64,000 nt of DNA from Liolophura sinensis (GCF_032854445.1 NC_088299.1:721001-785000), one strand, 5' to 3'. Positions 23,737 to 37,272 are shown, numbered from the stretch's first letter. A program made the numbers and translations. The notes: generated by a model from the sequence alone, not told the origin.

Positions 23737-25489
23737 CAAAATTGTACCATTTCAGCGATTAAGCCTTTGGAACATAAAGCTATCAAGCACAGGTACCTGC
23801 CAGGCTTCGTGGTTTAAAACCTTAAGTCAGGCCAACTATAGCTGTATTTGGAACAGAAAATGGCTTGTCTACAGTTTTCATATATTTAAATGATACTAAA
23901 GAGCTAGTTTCTGAGTTGATCTTTGACCCAGCTTTGGGCTTACAAAAGAGCTTTAGGCTGATGACTTAAGAGAGGAAAATCTTATTGACCAAAGTAACCA
24001 GGTTCATTTAAGTTATAACTTAATTCGACGAGCTTAATTAAAGTGTCGGTGGTAAAAAATGTCAATGAAGCAGCTCAATGACTGTTTAGTGCTTCATAAT
24101 AAAGTTAATAAAGTCTTTAATCATCTCAATTCCCTTTCAGCAACATTCCATTTCAATGCACGGATATCTCACAATTCAGGTATAATTAACTTTAAATCGT
24201 TATCGCAAAAATTTTTGCTCTGGTTTATTTCTTTAATTGTACTATCCAAGCCGGGAAACAGTCTGCCATTAGATCCTAACTCTATCAAATCTATACCGAT
24301 TTTCAAGTAATTAATAAAAAATTATTTTAACGAAATTGCGCCGTTTTTACTTAATACCTCACAAATGTTAATTCTGCTTACAATATGCTATACTGTAATA
24401 TTATTAACGCTTTTGTATTGTATTGTAATGTTCATACCGGTATATTGTGTTTTGATTTTTTCTTTTTTCTTTTATATGTTCAATGTTAAAGTATTATACT
24501 ACCCAGAATGCCCAAGTATACGTGTATTCTTATATGCTATCTATAAGAGATAGGACAAGTCCCATAATATGTTATTCCAACCTAACGTGTCTCTATCTAG
24601 GCCTATACATGTACGTGTATGTAAACAAAATATGTTTCTAGTGAATAAATGAACTGAAACGTTGTGAGAGAACAACTGAATTAACCTTCATTCTTTCAGT
24701 TTTTTCACATAAACCCATGGAATAGATGTAGGCCATCTCTTCTGTTTATTTCATTTTACATTTGTGTTTTACCCCAATAACAAATATAAAAACCTAATTT
24801 TCGCCAATGACTAAACTGTACATTTTTCCTGATTCTGAAAATTCTATATATATTGATCTTACAGTGGTGTTTTAAGGTTTGTTTAGTAGCAGGGTGGTAT
24901 TCGGCTGGGAAAATGTATGTTTTAGTACCAAATGTAATATTTTACGATACTTACTTGCCTCTATAATGCACTTTTGAGGCGAAATTTTAGGTCATTTATC
25001 GTAATAAAGGTTTATAATACTGTACACACTGTACTGTGCTCGTATATTACTTGACAAGATATTGTATAGCGCGTGAATGGAGATTACGTACATGTACATA
25101 TACGTACTTAAATACACGCATGCCTGCATTTCCGCCTATCAAATTAACAACCACTATAACGGCTAAATTGTTTATTGATTCGATCAGTTTTTATCACTTA
25201 GGCTCTATTTTTATAGGCATTCGCACAGTTATATGGAAGGAATCCGTGTAAAATGGCGATGACGAGTAAAAAAGTTCTACATGCATATATGCATATAATG
25301 GGCCACCAAGGAAAAACTAGAAAATTTATAGATTGAAAACACAAATTATTAAGATATGGTCGGCTACTAGGTTTCCATAGCTACCAGTAAAACACGCAAA
25401 TCCAACAAAAAGTCATACTTTAAAATCAGAAAATGAAGGTAAAGTGATTTTCACTCATGCATGTATTTACCCTGTATAAGCCTATGTCC
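23049..25489. other. Downstream flank of the GH16 gene and intergenic DNA
   Basis: The start of this stretch should hold the GH16 3' untranslated region, but I could not pick a convincing poly(A) signal. An AT dinucleotide run lies at 23659-23732. Short open frames at 24059-24310 and 24365-24553 are AT-rich and unrecognised. Confidence 0.4.
23659..23732. repeat. (AT)n microsatellite
   Basis: An uninterrupted alternating A/T run of roughly 37 units downstream of the GH16 gene. Length is likely polymorphic. Confidence 0.97.
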
Positions 25490-25575
25490 CGGCTTCCCCC
25501 CACCATAAAACTTGCCGCCGTCGTTTAAATGAAATGTCCTTCAGCAGACCTACAGCATAAAAGACCAATCAAATA
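25490..25575 (+). mobile_element. Eroded SINE family A tail
   Basis: A ccggcttccccccaccataaa segment, a ccgccgtcgt block and the aagaccaatcaaa end follow the family A tail with substitutions and a small deletion. Confidence 0.65.
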
Positions 25576-25844
25576 GCCAAATGATAAATAAATCTAAAGT
25601 CTAGTTTAAATGAATGGGTTTAAATTTCTACTCCTGAAAAAGGGTGATGTCATTTAATTCCTTCTATATTGCTGATCGTAGGTTAAATTGCTTCACACCT
25701 AAGAAAAAGAACACATCGTGGGCTACAGCTTGGCGCAGATTACAAATTTATAACTCTGCGATACTTTTGCATGGACATTACGTAATTTAAATTAGTTTTT
25801 ACTATATATCCTTTAGTCACAAAACCTATAGACAATAAACAATT

Positions 25845-26172
25845 ATACCGGCCTAGTTCTAGGATCAATCCTTGATCGAGTCACACCTAAGACTTTAAAA
25901 GAGGAAGTTGTAACTTCCTCGCTTGGCGTTCAGCATGAAAGGGATAGTGCAACGACTGGTTGACCCGTATCAGTATAATAGCTCGGGCAGGGCGGCTTAC
26001 TTGCCTTCGGTAAGTCGTCTCAGTGAAGCAGCACTAAATAAAAGAGCGGTGGAAATCCGTCCTGCAACAAGGAGGCACATTACACGTACATACACCCTAA
26101 GGATGCCTTCGTCGTCATATGACTGAAAAATTGTTGAGTACGACGTTAAACCCCAAACACTCACTCACTCAA
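25845..26172 (+). mobile_element. tRNA-derived SINE family B, nearly full length
   Basis: It reads in plus orientation: gatcgagtcacacctaagac (B-box side), then gaggaagttgtaacttcctc (a short palindrome), the conserved gcagggcggcttacttgcc block, and the tail gttgagtacgacgttaaaccc ending in cactcactcactc. The A-box half of the tRNA-like head is lost. It is the reference copy in the window for the family B body. Confidence 0.88.
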
Positions 26173-27145
26173 TAAACAATAGCAAATTCAAAATCACTGG
26201 CCTGAAATACACCATAATTGGGCCTACATCAACGTTAGGCCTATATCAATTAATGCCTAGCTTCTAAAGTTTTAAACAGGTTTCATTGTCTTTTTTAAAC
26301 TTTAGGCCTACTTAACTAGTGTTGCTCTAACAAAATATGAAATTGTATGAGGATCTGCATGCTTATTGGTTCTTGAAAAGGTTTCCTTCGAAATGCAACA
26401 TGCCTATGTGGACGCCACACTGATTAAGTGACCTTCAAAACCCTAAAAGATAATGTATATATGCGAGAACTTTGAACAGCTACTATCTACAGATTTCTAG
26501 AAAATAGTACCGGTAACAACACGTTCCTATCAAACAATAGAAGTCTATTAACTACAAAAAATACTGCATTCTTATGATTAAGATAAGCCAAAATGCATTT
26601 AGGCCTATAACTTCCATCGGTGACAGCAAACGAAGTGTAAAGACACGACTTTTACTAGAAGTTTTTAGGCTATAGGCTAGGCTTACTGCGGTGAAAAACA
26701 CCCTCAAAAGACAACTTGATAAGAATGTAGTTTTCTCGCAATACTGTATACTATACTCTATTTAGCCAGTCGCCTATATTCAGCTGTCTGTAAAATCACT
26801 CATACTGACTACCAAAATTACATGTCCTTAGTGTTACGTAACAACACAAGCTCGACACATTGATATGTTGTACGTTGACATACAGTATATTATGGCCATC
26901 TGACATCAGGCGCTGGGAACCAGCCTGGCGTCAGGCCTAGGATACAATTTGAATTTCCCGCGCAAATCCTAGACTCGTACATTCATGTACATAAAGCAAC
27001 AAATATTCATTAACTGCAATCCATTACCACCACTAAACCAATATACCTTTTATTTCATAGATTAACAAATTTGGAACTGCAACAACATTTTTTTCTCCAA
27101 ATCACAACATTAAACATATTCGGTGCGGTACAGTTTTGTTTGAAA

Positions 27146-30100
27146 ATGGCGGTCTACCAGGTGTTCTCTCATCCTGAATTACGCCGGTACAAAACTCACG
27201 TTTGTACGAAGGCCACCGTCCTCCAGTTCCTTATTGTGTTACTAACATTTATTCCACCATTGTTTGTAGTCTACAGAAGTACTGGTAAGCATGATCTTTT
27301 CCACAAAATTGATGAAAATCCATAGAACACGAACCGCTTGTATAGATCTGCATGTTCGTGCTTGTTGTCCGTTAAATTGACGAAGTTTTAAGACCCATTC
27401 GCTTATTGGTTATTTGTAATTCCCTGTGAATTCAGCAATTGTTCTGTTGTTGCTAACAAATGAATACTGCACTAGCCAAGAAATCGTCTAGAGGACGCCA
27501 GTAGTAAAATATAAGAATAAACGACATTCGCATATCATTTTCAGGATGCGCGCCTAGTCTTAAATCGAGCAACACGAAGTGATGCGAGAGTTACTGATAG
27601 AAACTACATCTAATGTGTCTGATCGACGGTAAACAACACTTACTGCGTCTGCACACGTGCATTAAAACTTCTCTAGCTTAAATCGATGTCAACTGAGTGG
27701 TCCCTATAATCAACTAACCTGTGTTGACCATTTTGATCACTTGCAAGACTAACTGTACCTTAAACGTTGAAGAGCACACCTCGGTTATCATAACAACAGC
27801 AAAAGTAGACTACAATAAACCATTTTCATTAGTAAACATCTGTGACAGAACGAACAGCGTCCACAAGTGCCAGTCGACCTGAACTAGAAAACATTCAACT
27901 CAGAGCAGTGAAGCAATCTAAAATCCAAGTCTCACGCACGACTCAGGAGTCTCTCACCATTGCAGTCTGTGCGAGTTGCCGGCCACTGTCGTATAAATGA
28001 AATCTTCTTGAATACATCATTAAACACCAGTCAAATGAATAATAAACAGTGAAGTTAATATTTATAGTCACAGCATCTTCCTTTGCCCCCCAAAAGTGTA
28101 AAGCTTTAGGACAGTCTGAACTCCTCCAAGTAAGTTTCATTGTGACAATCGACTGTGCAAAAGTCTCAGTCCCGACAGAATATTGAATAAAAGGGAAAAT
28201 GCTACTAAAACCAAATATTCTTGTAACACGGTAGACCGATATTGCTTTGCCAAGGTGGTGATGCTGCCAGAAAATAATTATGCCGAAGTGAAATAATGTT
28301 CGCAAAATGGCGATCAGTAGTGCTAGCACAGGATAGACTTTCTCAAAGTCAGACTAATGGGAACAGGTAGATACCTGTAGGTGACAGGTGCAAAAAAAGT
28401 CTACCTGTCTCTGTCACAGGCGGTTTAAAAAACACATTTCTACTCCGGTTAGTTGATTATGGGAACCACTCAGTTGACATCGATTTATAATAGGGAAGTT
28501 TATTGCGCATGTGAAGATACGGTAAATGTTGCTTACCATCAGTCAAGCACATTAGAAGCAGTTTCTCTCCGTAACTCTCCCAACACTTCATGTTGCTCAG
28601 TTTAAGAGTTACATTCCACAACTAGATGTGTGCCACTACACTTGCCACAACAGAGCAGCTGTGGCCAGTCAGCAACCAGTCGCAGACAGTGGCCTTTAAA
28701 GTTAAGGATCCAGCTGCTTTTCACAGCCAATAAAACTGCAACATTTCAAAGTGACACTTTCTATTTGGCATTTTCAGTTTCTCCTTTGTTTTTACTATAA
28801 GTATTAGTTACTGTGAATGGGAACACAATTTCCAATGCAGAATATCAATGGAACAGATATTTAATGTAGTAGGCATGCCACTGCTAGGTTAAAGCATAGA
28901 CTGTTGAGTGAAAATTAGCACCCATCTCCCATGTAAAGTGAAATCTTCAACATTTCTGTTAAAATAAATGACAGCAGTGTGAAATACTAAAGTGACTTAT
29001 GGGAGCAGAACACAGACCGTATACCATATATATATGCCATATACCAGCCTCCTATATATATATATATATATATAAAGTAAAGGTATGAGACACCTTTCGA
29101 CCGGCATCACACAGGCCCTTGAAGACCTGGAAAGTACTTGAATTTTTTTTTTTAGAAATTCCAAGCCATGAAAGTGCTTGAAATTAGCTATTTCTCTTAG
29201 TAAAGGTCCTTGAAAGTGCTTGAATTTCAGGAGGCCCAGTGAGTAAATGTCACAGATGTGAAACAGTGTGAAACCTGTCACATTGTATCATATTTGTGCC
29301 TTGTTTACTTTCCAAACGATCTTGAGTGTGTCCGCTCCAGACTGCAACTTGGTTGACTCGTATCTTGTTAAGTGACTGTGCATGCAAAATAAAGGAGAAA
29401 GGTAAACTTAAAAACTTCACTCATTGTTTAATTTCTTTTCTTTCTTTATCTGTCTTAGGATTTTGGCAAAGGGAGGCTTATTTCAGAGAAGTACCATCAA
29501 TTACATTTAAGAAGCAGCTGTTGATGGTGCTGGAATTGAGGAATGGTCAGTATGTAACCTGGAGTACATATCAGAACTACAACCAGCTCCAGCAGGAACA
29601 CCTAAGAATTCCAGCCATCAAGGTGAGAACTAGTGTAATATACAGCTAATCCACATCAAAACTCTGTCTACATGTATATGGAAGACTTAAAGGCAAAGTG
29701 AAGCCTCCATCGCAGGGTTGGTTACCATGCCAGCACAGCGCATTGGCCCAGGAGCCCCTCACCAATGCGGTCACTGTGAGTCCAACTCATGCAGGCTTCC
29801 TCTACGGCAGTATGTGGGAAGGTATGCCAGCAACCTGCAGATGGTCTCCTGGGTTCGCCCCGGTTTCATCCCACCATAATGCTGGCTGCCATCGTATAAG
29901 TGAAATATTCTTGACACCAGTCAAATAAATAAATAAATAAAACCATAAATAAATGAAGGCAAGGTATATATGTTAAGTATATATTAGACAGACCATTTCC
30001 TGGAAAATAGATCTGTTTTTCTTCTTTTTTTTTTCGGAGAATGAAATCATAGATCTGTATGTGTATGCATTTTGAAAGATGAAATCAACCAGTCCGAAAC

Positions 30101-33100
30101 CTGGTGTGAAATCCATGTCTTAATATGGTAAAGAAAGGCCACCATAGAATCCGAAGTCTGAAATGCATTTAACTAGGTTGAAAAAATTCTAAAAAATAAA
30201 TTGAACTAGTTTTATGGACAGTGTTTAAAGTGAACATAAAATCAGCCATTAAGCTGAATTAATTAATGAAGTTGTATCCCAGAAATGTTCGAAAAATATT
30301 TTTAAAATTCTACACTACTTATTAACAAAATAAATAGCCAGCAATCGTCAGTACCTGGCCATTCATTTGGTGAGAACCATTTTGCCATTTTGTAGTTCTC
30401 TAATTTGACATCATGAAACTTAGGAGCTGTCCCATACCATCAGTATTAAACAATGTGACAATGAGAAAATACAAACAAAAAGGCTGATGTTTCTTTTAGT
30501 TTGGCGCTCAGTCAGAGCGATGGTCGTGATCGCAAGCGTCGTGTTTTAGCGGTTTTGCTTGTCCTCGTCTTGCATCGGTGTAAGCATAGGCCTAGCTGGG
30601 CGTACAGACAGCAGGGAATTTACCAAACACAGCGGAACCTTTTGATTGATAATAGACCTTTTCATTCCGATTTTGGGAGGATATTTTTGTAATAAATCTG
30701 ACTTTACCTAAGAAAAATAATGCAAAGTCGCAATATTTTTTCTTCAAGCAATGAATCTCCCGAGACGGTTTTCTTGCCAGCTCACCCTGACAAGTTATTA
30801 CAGTATCCTGTCAAACATGTAAGCATTGTGACAGCGTTGGGCAGCCATTTTTAGTCCCCTACTCATAAATGTGTGGTGCTTAATGTATCAGCTTAACACT
30901 TTAACTGCAAAATCCAATTTATTGCATCGATATCTGTCTATCAACTATAAGAAACCACATCAACAATCGAGAGCTAATAGGTTTTTTGAAATGACAGTCA
31001 ATTATCATGTGACGCTTTCAGCACTAGTGATTGGCCCAGTTCCTAAGGGCTTCTACAACATGCCTGCTGGGAGTGAATTGTCCATCAGTGCCACGCTGAA
31101 CTTTTTCTCCTTGGCTTTCAAAACTTTATAGAATTGGTTACGTATTTTTTTCTGTGATAACTGTGCCGTATATCATTTTTTCTGTATGTATATAGTGACA
31201 GACTTATGTATGATTTAGTGGTCTTTCACCTGGCATCTAGTTCACAATAGTGTTTTCTTAGCTTTAAGTGCATGTAGTAATATCAAAATGACCATGATTT
31301 ATAAGGATTTATGGTGAATAACAGTATTTAATCTTTATACAATTGTAGCTGGAGACACCTCTAAAACAAAATCTTCGTCAGTTTTGCATAAAATTTGCCT
31401 GCTATGACAAGGTAATATTCCTTTAACCTTCTGCAAGGTTTCATCAGACAAACATGATGTCGAGGAAGGCAGTTATGCAGAAAGACGTCAACAGCTTTGG
31501 AAAATACAGCGCTGAATGTGTCTATATGTCAGCAAGGAGGGATGCCATGTGTTTGTCACACTCCAGGCAAAAGTGGAAAGGATGAGAAATTTTGTTTCAT
31601 TGTACTCCCAGAAGTACAATACTAGTTTTAATACACTGCAATTGTTTTTTTACAATTCAGGAAAGCAATTCTGGCTGTCTAAATCTTTAACATTTTAACA
31701 TTGCTTTTATGACACAGCTGTTTTGACATGTGTAGCTCTTTAAGTGAGAACCTTAATTCTGATTCAATGTTTGTGTTGTATATATTTAATGTGTTCATCA
31801 TTGTTTGTCTTTGGTAGACAAGGGAAGAGGATTCTAACAGTGATGGGAAATTTGACAAGCTGATTTTGAGGCTGGAAGTACCATTGTCTTCGGATGAAGA
31901 GGTTCAGGGTGTTCACCTTCTGCTTATGTTTAGGTACAAGCTTCAGGTAAGATGGCGTGTGTCATCAACAGAGCAGAAAATCTTACAGCCCTTTAGAATC
32001 AATGTGCTCTTTTTTCTGTCCATTTTATCACACAATAATAAAACAAGCACTTCATAAACTAAGTTAACTTTTTTTAACATTTTCCTGACATAAATTACCA
32101 TCACTGGTAGTATGTCCACCTCATATACTTCGCTTTATCACCAACTCGAACCAAAACTTGGTTGGTAAAAGAGTTTAGCTTATCATTAAGCATTAAAATA
32201 TGAGTAACTACAGATTGTAGTAAATGATCAAATTTTTGCCCGTTATTAAGGTGTACATTTGCCTGATTATGGGACCACTTTCACAAAACTTTCTAAATCA
32301 GTTTTGTGTGACTTTTCTTGGAAATCACATCACCTTATGGCACTATAACCAAGATGTCTTTTTATAAAAAAAGTTAAGAGAAATATGACTTTGATAATTG
32401 AATTTAGAAGGGTATTTTGAGGGTTGTCTGGAAGATAGGATGGTATCCTACTGAGCAATATATTACGGAAAGTAATATTTTATGACGTATTTGAATCCGA
32501 ATATGCACTTTGTGAGTTAAAATTTTAGGTCAGCCATGAAGGAAATAATATACTGACAGTAAATGAAAGGAAAAAAAGCAACTAAGAATCCTACTATGGG
32601 TATTCAACATTACATGTTGATCCAGTTACAGTTACAGCAGCACCATAACTGATGCCTTTTAGTCAAATCTGTGGCTTGTGATTTAATTGGCTGAATTGAT
32701 GGCAGAAACAAGCTACAACCAGGAGAAACAGTGCTACTCTCTAATAGGGAGACAATCCTGTCTTGATTTCAAGACAAACACATCTTGCAGTTATATGAAA
32801 GCTTAACATGGATTTGATGCTTTCATCGAGATGGGAATCGGGAGTTACCTCAGCATTGATGTGAAGCCTCTGTGTTAAGTGCAGCGGAGCACAGACCCTA
32901 GTGCAGACCCTATCATACTATATGTGTATAAATGCCTTTGTACAAAAAATTTTTTAGCTTTGAATGAGTTATCTCCCTTAAACTGTGCTTGCGCAGTTAG
33001 TACATGCCAGGCATGTTGGCCTTGATGTGCTCAGAAAGAAAGTAACCTGAGCATGATGTGGTGACTTGTTTGTTACAGAAATTCACCACCCTGACAATGG

Positions 33101-35603
33101 AGTCTATGGCTTACCTTCACTACCAGTCTGCAGCTGCAGGCTCCGAGATGTGGATGGTGGGAGATATACGCTTTAAACAAAAACAGCCCATTGGTCATAA
33201 AGGAATAGACAACAGATACAATGTAATTAGCAATCTTTCATTGATGTGGGGCAGTGGATTTCTTACCAACCCCCAACTTTCTCAATGACTACTGTGATTC
33301 ACCTGAAGTTTAGCATTTTTTATGTAATGTTTGTCATTTGTGGATGTGACCAGATTTATCCACCTAACAGAGCCAGATAAGAGTTTGTGGTGAAGTTTGA
33401 TTAATTTCTTATCAGAAAAACTTAAAGGGATACAGAATCAATGCTGATTGGTGGACAGTGGAGATATGGTTTTCTAGGTTAAACCTTTGGTCACACGTAA
33501 ATATATCTGCAATACCTAAAATTTAGCTTATTCTAAACATAACCTGGTCTGGCCTATCTCTCGTCCCAGTTTTCATCGCCATATGACTGAAAAATTGTTG
33601 AGCACAACATTAAACCCCAAGTACTCACTCACTCACTCATGCCAGTTAATCAGCGTTGATTCTTTAAGTGTAGGCATCAGAAGTATGGTTTATGTCTTTA
33701 AAATGCATTGCTTATGTAGATCCTTGGTAGAGTTCCCTACAATTACCAGGTTCACACTGGGTAACCAGGTAACAGCCTTGACTCTGTGTTTCAGATATCT
33801 GTGATAGATTCCAGCAGTATCTATGCTGAAGACTTCAAGCTCACCAAAATTTTCCAGTCTTACTCAGATCGCAACTGTAAGCATCCTTTTTTTTGCCTAA
33901 ATTGTAAATTAGCTGCAGTACATTAAATATGAAATGAGTCCTGCTCAGTATTTGTTTTATAGGAATATACAGCCCGCTCATATGATTGCTTATCCACAGC
34001 AAAAACAAATTGCCAAGAGTGTGTCATTTCTGGGATTAGAATATAAAATCCTAGTTCATTATAACTGAAAAATTTGAATTACAAAATGATTGGTTGCATC
34101 AAATGTACATTGGCAGACGATGGATTGTGCTTTCGATAGTATGCAAAATTTGGCTGGACCTTAGTCCTGCACGATGGCACACTCACTCCGATATCACATG
34201 GAACCAACCTGTAATGGCATATGACTTTCTTAGCGTTTAGCTTCGTTTAAAATTTTACAAAAGTGAACTAGTGAGATTTTGTAACAATTAGAGAATCAAA
34301 ATAAATCTTGATTTGGTACATCATCATATCTTATTTACATGGTGGCAAAATGCTTACAGTAGGACTTTATATTGTATATTTTGCAATAATGATGTTGATA
34401 ATGTTTTCCATTTGTATTATTGTCCACAACTTGAATCAATTTCCCTGTATTTCTGTTCAAGTGGGCTAGATCCATGAGGGGACAACCAATTTAAATCTCG
34501 ATGATGTGATGATTTCTGCGTTATATTTCATGCAGTGGCGACCGTGGTGGACAATAGCTATTACGTGTGGACTGCTGGACGAGGGGCTGACCAACCATTT
34601 GTCATCAGTGCTAACATCAACTACCTGGAGGATGTCTATCTGTATCCTTTTAAACGTTTAACCCAATGCACGTGCACATGATCCCACCCACTTACTGAGA
34701 GCAGAGTTATCTCCCTTAGTCCAGGAACAGGTTCATCACGTGCATAGTCCAGCTGAACAACTCTGTATTAATAGGTGTTGATTCATTCGTTGCCCCCAAT
34801 TCTGTCAAAGACTTTTGTCATAATAATTGATAGATACTCACTAAGCTGTTGACAGTGCTTGTAAGCTATTTATGTGGTGCTGACCATGAAGTTTGAAAGA
34901 GATATCCGATTACTGGACATACATTTTCAAGATGACCTGACTTCACGTTTCCACTTTCTCTAAAATGGCGTATCCCATCTCGTAAGAATTCCAGGTGATT
35001 TATAGGGTTACCAAGCAGGTAAAAAACTGCCTATGCACGTTAAGGTCTGCATGGACACCTTCTGAAATACTTGCTTACATTTTTTGTTGCCTTTTCTTTC
35101 AAGTACATGGAAGTCTTTTTTTAATGATCACAAATAACCAAAATGCATCTACTGTTGTTTTGCATCAGGCTTTCTGTCGTGAAAGTTATCCCCTTCGGTT
35201 TTACAAACTTTCAAAAGCTAGAAGAAAAAGAGAAATTATCATCCTTTTTTTTGTTATTCATACATAGTAGTGCAATTTTATACATGGTCTGCTGCTAATT
35301 TAACAATTATCATCATTGATTCAACCAATCAGATTGCTGCAGAGCAGCCACATTAGACCGTTTCACTTGTAACCTGATTTATGGTAGTACCCAGCATCTC
35401 TCTGGTCTCTGTATTTCCTTGACACCACTTTCAGCTACACCCCAGGCTTCTGGTATCTCATTAAGTGGGGCTGGGTTCAGTATGTGGCTGTACTGCTCAT
35501 TTTCCTCTTTGCCTTCGACAGAATCAAGATCTTCATATTTCAGAACCAGCTTGTCAACACCATGGTGGACTCAACAACAAAACATGTGAACAAGTCTTTG
35601 TGA
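27146..35603 (+). CDS. TMEM231: Transmembrane protein 231, ciliary transition zone (MKS complex), 7 exons
   Basis: Coding exons are 27146-27284, 29459-29622, 31818-31946, 33079-33222, 33795-33876, 34536-34641 and 35435-35603. Introns are GT-AG with consistent phases, giving 310 residues against about 316 in human. Collinear matches to human TMEM231 include the N-terminus ([11 protein letters not shown]), GFW at 259-261, [25 protein letters not shown] and the C-terminal [12 protein letters not shown]. Two membrane segments are visible, at about 24-43 and 266-283, with a large loop between them as in the family. In animals TMEM231 acts in the B9/tectonic complex that gates membrane protein entry to the cilium. 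An in-frame ATG at 27071 would add 25 residues, but homology begins at 27146, so that start is chosen. The gene converges with FAAP24. Confidence 0.97.
27559..28607. repeat. Interrupted inverted repeat, arms of about 160 bp (TMEM231 intron 1)
   Basis: The left arm 27559-27719 and the reverse complement of 28447-28607 align over their length. Shared blocks include gagcaaca.gaagtg, gagagttac, atctaatgtg, atcgatgtcaactgagtgg and ataatcaactaacc. The spacer of about 730 bp carries a SINE remnant and an unrecognised 128-codon minus frame. Equal arm lengths suggest the ends of a roughly 1-kb DNA element, or two opposed copies of one small element. Confidence 0.8.
27940..28048 (+). mobile_element. 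Internally deleted SINE family A
   Basis: The head-side block caggagtctctcaccattgc is joined directly to the tail-side block gccggccactgtcgtataaatg, so the middle of the SINE is missing. It ends with ttaaacaccagtcaaatgaat. Confidence 0.75.
29005..29110. repeat. Small dispersed repeat with a TA-rich core, copy 1
   Basis: The order accgtata...tatatgcca...cctcctatatatat...aagtaaaggtatga...ccggcatcacaca is repeated at 49440-49525 in the same orientation. The TA run is longer here. Family unknown. Confidence 0.65.
29697..29942 (+). mobile_element. Decayed SINE family A (TMEM231 intron 2)
   Basis: Just after exon 2, tRNA-head-derived sequence (ggttaccatgccagc, ccaatgcggtcactgtgagt) leads into the body (ccagcaacctgcagatgg, accataatgctggctgcc) and a tail ending in (aaat)n. 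Several deletions separate it from the intact copies. Confidence 0.85.
33422..33667. mobile_element. TTAA-flanked MITE, copy 2, with nested SINE piece (TMEM231 intron 4)
   Basis: TTAA lies at 33422-33425 and 33664-33667. The left end agggatacagaatca matches copy 1 at 22452. The right inverted end is shortened (gttgattct). The body shares ctgattgg, ggtcacac and atacctaaaattt-type blocks with copy 1. A SINE family B tail (33573-33641) sits inside it and accounts for the extra length. Confidence 0.8.
33573..33641 (+). mobile_element. SINE family B tail fragment nested in a MITE
   Basis: catatgactgaaaaattgtt, gagcacaacattaaacccc and a cactcactcactcat end match the 3' part of the copy at 25845-26172. 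Confidence 0.75.
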
Positions 35604-36524
35604 TCCAGTTATATCCTGATCTTGGTCAGACATCATTCCACATGCTAGATCAGTAGATCGTCTGGATCTTCACCTTTTTGAGGAGAAGAAATCGTGAAAA
35701 TGATGCAATCTTTACATGATGCAGACTTATATGAAAGTGTGAGACAAGTTATATATTGTAGATATCATCTTATATATTTTCATTTTCTCTACACGAGAAA
35801 GGGACATTTGAAAATAATTTTTGTACCAGTTTTTGGTATGCATCATGTTGCATAGTAGTATTTTTACATCGTTTGAAGTTTGCATATTTTTTCAGTTTTC
35901 CCTCCTTTAATGGTTCAGACAGGCCAGCCTTAAAGTGCTGTCTTCATCTACTGCGTGTAGTTTCCATGTGTGTACATGTAGTCTTACATGCAGGGAATAC
36001 AAGAATACTTATATTCCGGACTACTTTGTGTGCTCTCAGAAACATGAGATACTTATTTTGATATGGTTGAAAAGAATGGGCTAGCAAATGTAAAGATTTA
36101 AATTCCACTAGGCAACAGATAATTAATTTCTTCTTACATTTTAGACATCTGCAATGTTTCGCATAGAGAGTACATACATTAGAAAAATTTCTGTCGTAAT
36201 ATTAATCTTTCATGCACAAGGATATTTTTAGAGAGTTTTATACATGTATATTTAAATGAATTATAGATAAATGTAGATTATTCTTTCACACTTTTGCATG
36301 TTTCCGTCCAGTTGCATTAAACCTGTGAAGTTAGTATTTTTGTACATTGTATATACCTGTGAAGATTTTTATGTGTACATTTGTCACTCTTCAAAATGTG
36401 TCTAACAGATACATTGGTTGTTATTAAAATAATAATGACTATGACTACGTGTAAGTAAACCATATGTAATTCTTTGAAATTTATTAAACTTTCAGTGTTG
36501 CATACTCTCTCAATTCTGGCAGGG

Positions 36525-36705
36525 CACATCCCAAGGGAAACCATTTCCCCACTCAGGGCACTGCCCAAGGGAAACCATTGCCCCACTCCAGGCAGCACTG
36601 TGGCATCATGGCAGTGCGCAAGCCAGGGGAAACCATTGCCCCACTCCAGGCAAACCCATGGCTGGCCACAGCCAAGGGGAAACCATTGCCCCACTCCAGG
36701 GCCAG
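36525..36705. repeat. Short-unit repeat, four copies of a GGGAAACCATTGCCCC core
   Basis: Cores at about 36535, 36570, 36637 and 36676 share gggaaaccattgccccactcc with unequal spacers. The core is GC-rich in an AT-rich setting. The unequal spacing differs from the clean arrays elsewhere in the window. Confidence 0.8.
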
Positions 36706-37184
36706 CTTGCACAAAGTCATTGGAGCTTGAATCAATTGTAAACCGTACAATTGACATGAAATGTCCAAATAAGTTATACCATTTGCACAAAGGAATTTTA
36801 AGGTGATTGCAATTTTTCTGTGTTACCATTGCGACCATAATCCAAATTTGACTCAAACATAATGGTGTTCTGTATAAATGGAAAATGTACATTGTTATTT
36901 CTTGCCTATTTCAAAATAGTTCCACATTATAATGATTCAGCTGCTAAGACTGACATGTGGAAAACATCTTTCAGAGACAGTTTAATTGCACATCAAAGTC
37001 TCCCAAACATTCTTCTAAAGGTATTTGTAGTTAATTTAAATCTGGGTTGACAGGATAATACGACTATTGTGCATGAAGTGTCATGCAAGAGTATGTTGAT
37101 TGGAAGTTATGGTTACGAGATCTTAGTCATTTACAATCAACTTAGACTCATGATCCCTTTTCATGAGTGGCCCGTGGTGAAATC

Positions 37185-37272
37185 TTTGCACCTTGGCAAA
37201 ACACAGCCTTGGGGAAATCAGGGCACCTTGCCAAAACACAGCCTTGAGGAAATCATGGCACCCTGGCAAGCA
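37185..37272. repeat. Tandem duplication of about 40 bp
   Basis: ccttggcaaaacacagccttg...gaaatca.ggcacc appears twice in tandem, with a partial third copy (cctggcaagc). Confidence 0.75.

Noticed and set aside
27071-27145. Upstream in-frame ATG extending TMEM231 by 25 residues
   Set aside because: Family similarity starts exactly at the ATG at 27146 and the extension has no counterpart in known TMEM231 proteins.
30501-30692. Possible PIF/Harbinger transposase N-terminus in TMEM231 intron 2
   Set aside because: A basic RKRR stretch and a few aromatic residues were suggestive, but no catalytic block follows and the similarity is too weak to report.
36317-36892. 191-codon minus frame between TMEM231 and FAAP24
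   Set aside because: It runs through the short GGGAAACC repeat and the probable 3' untranslated region of TMEM231, and shows only repeat-derived periodic peptides.
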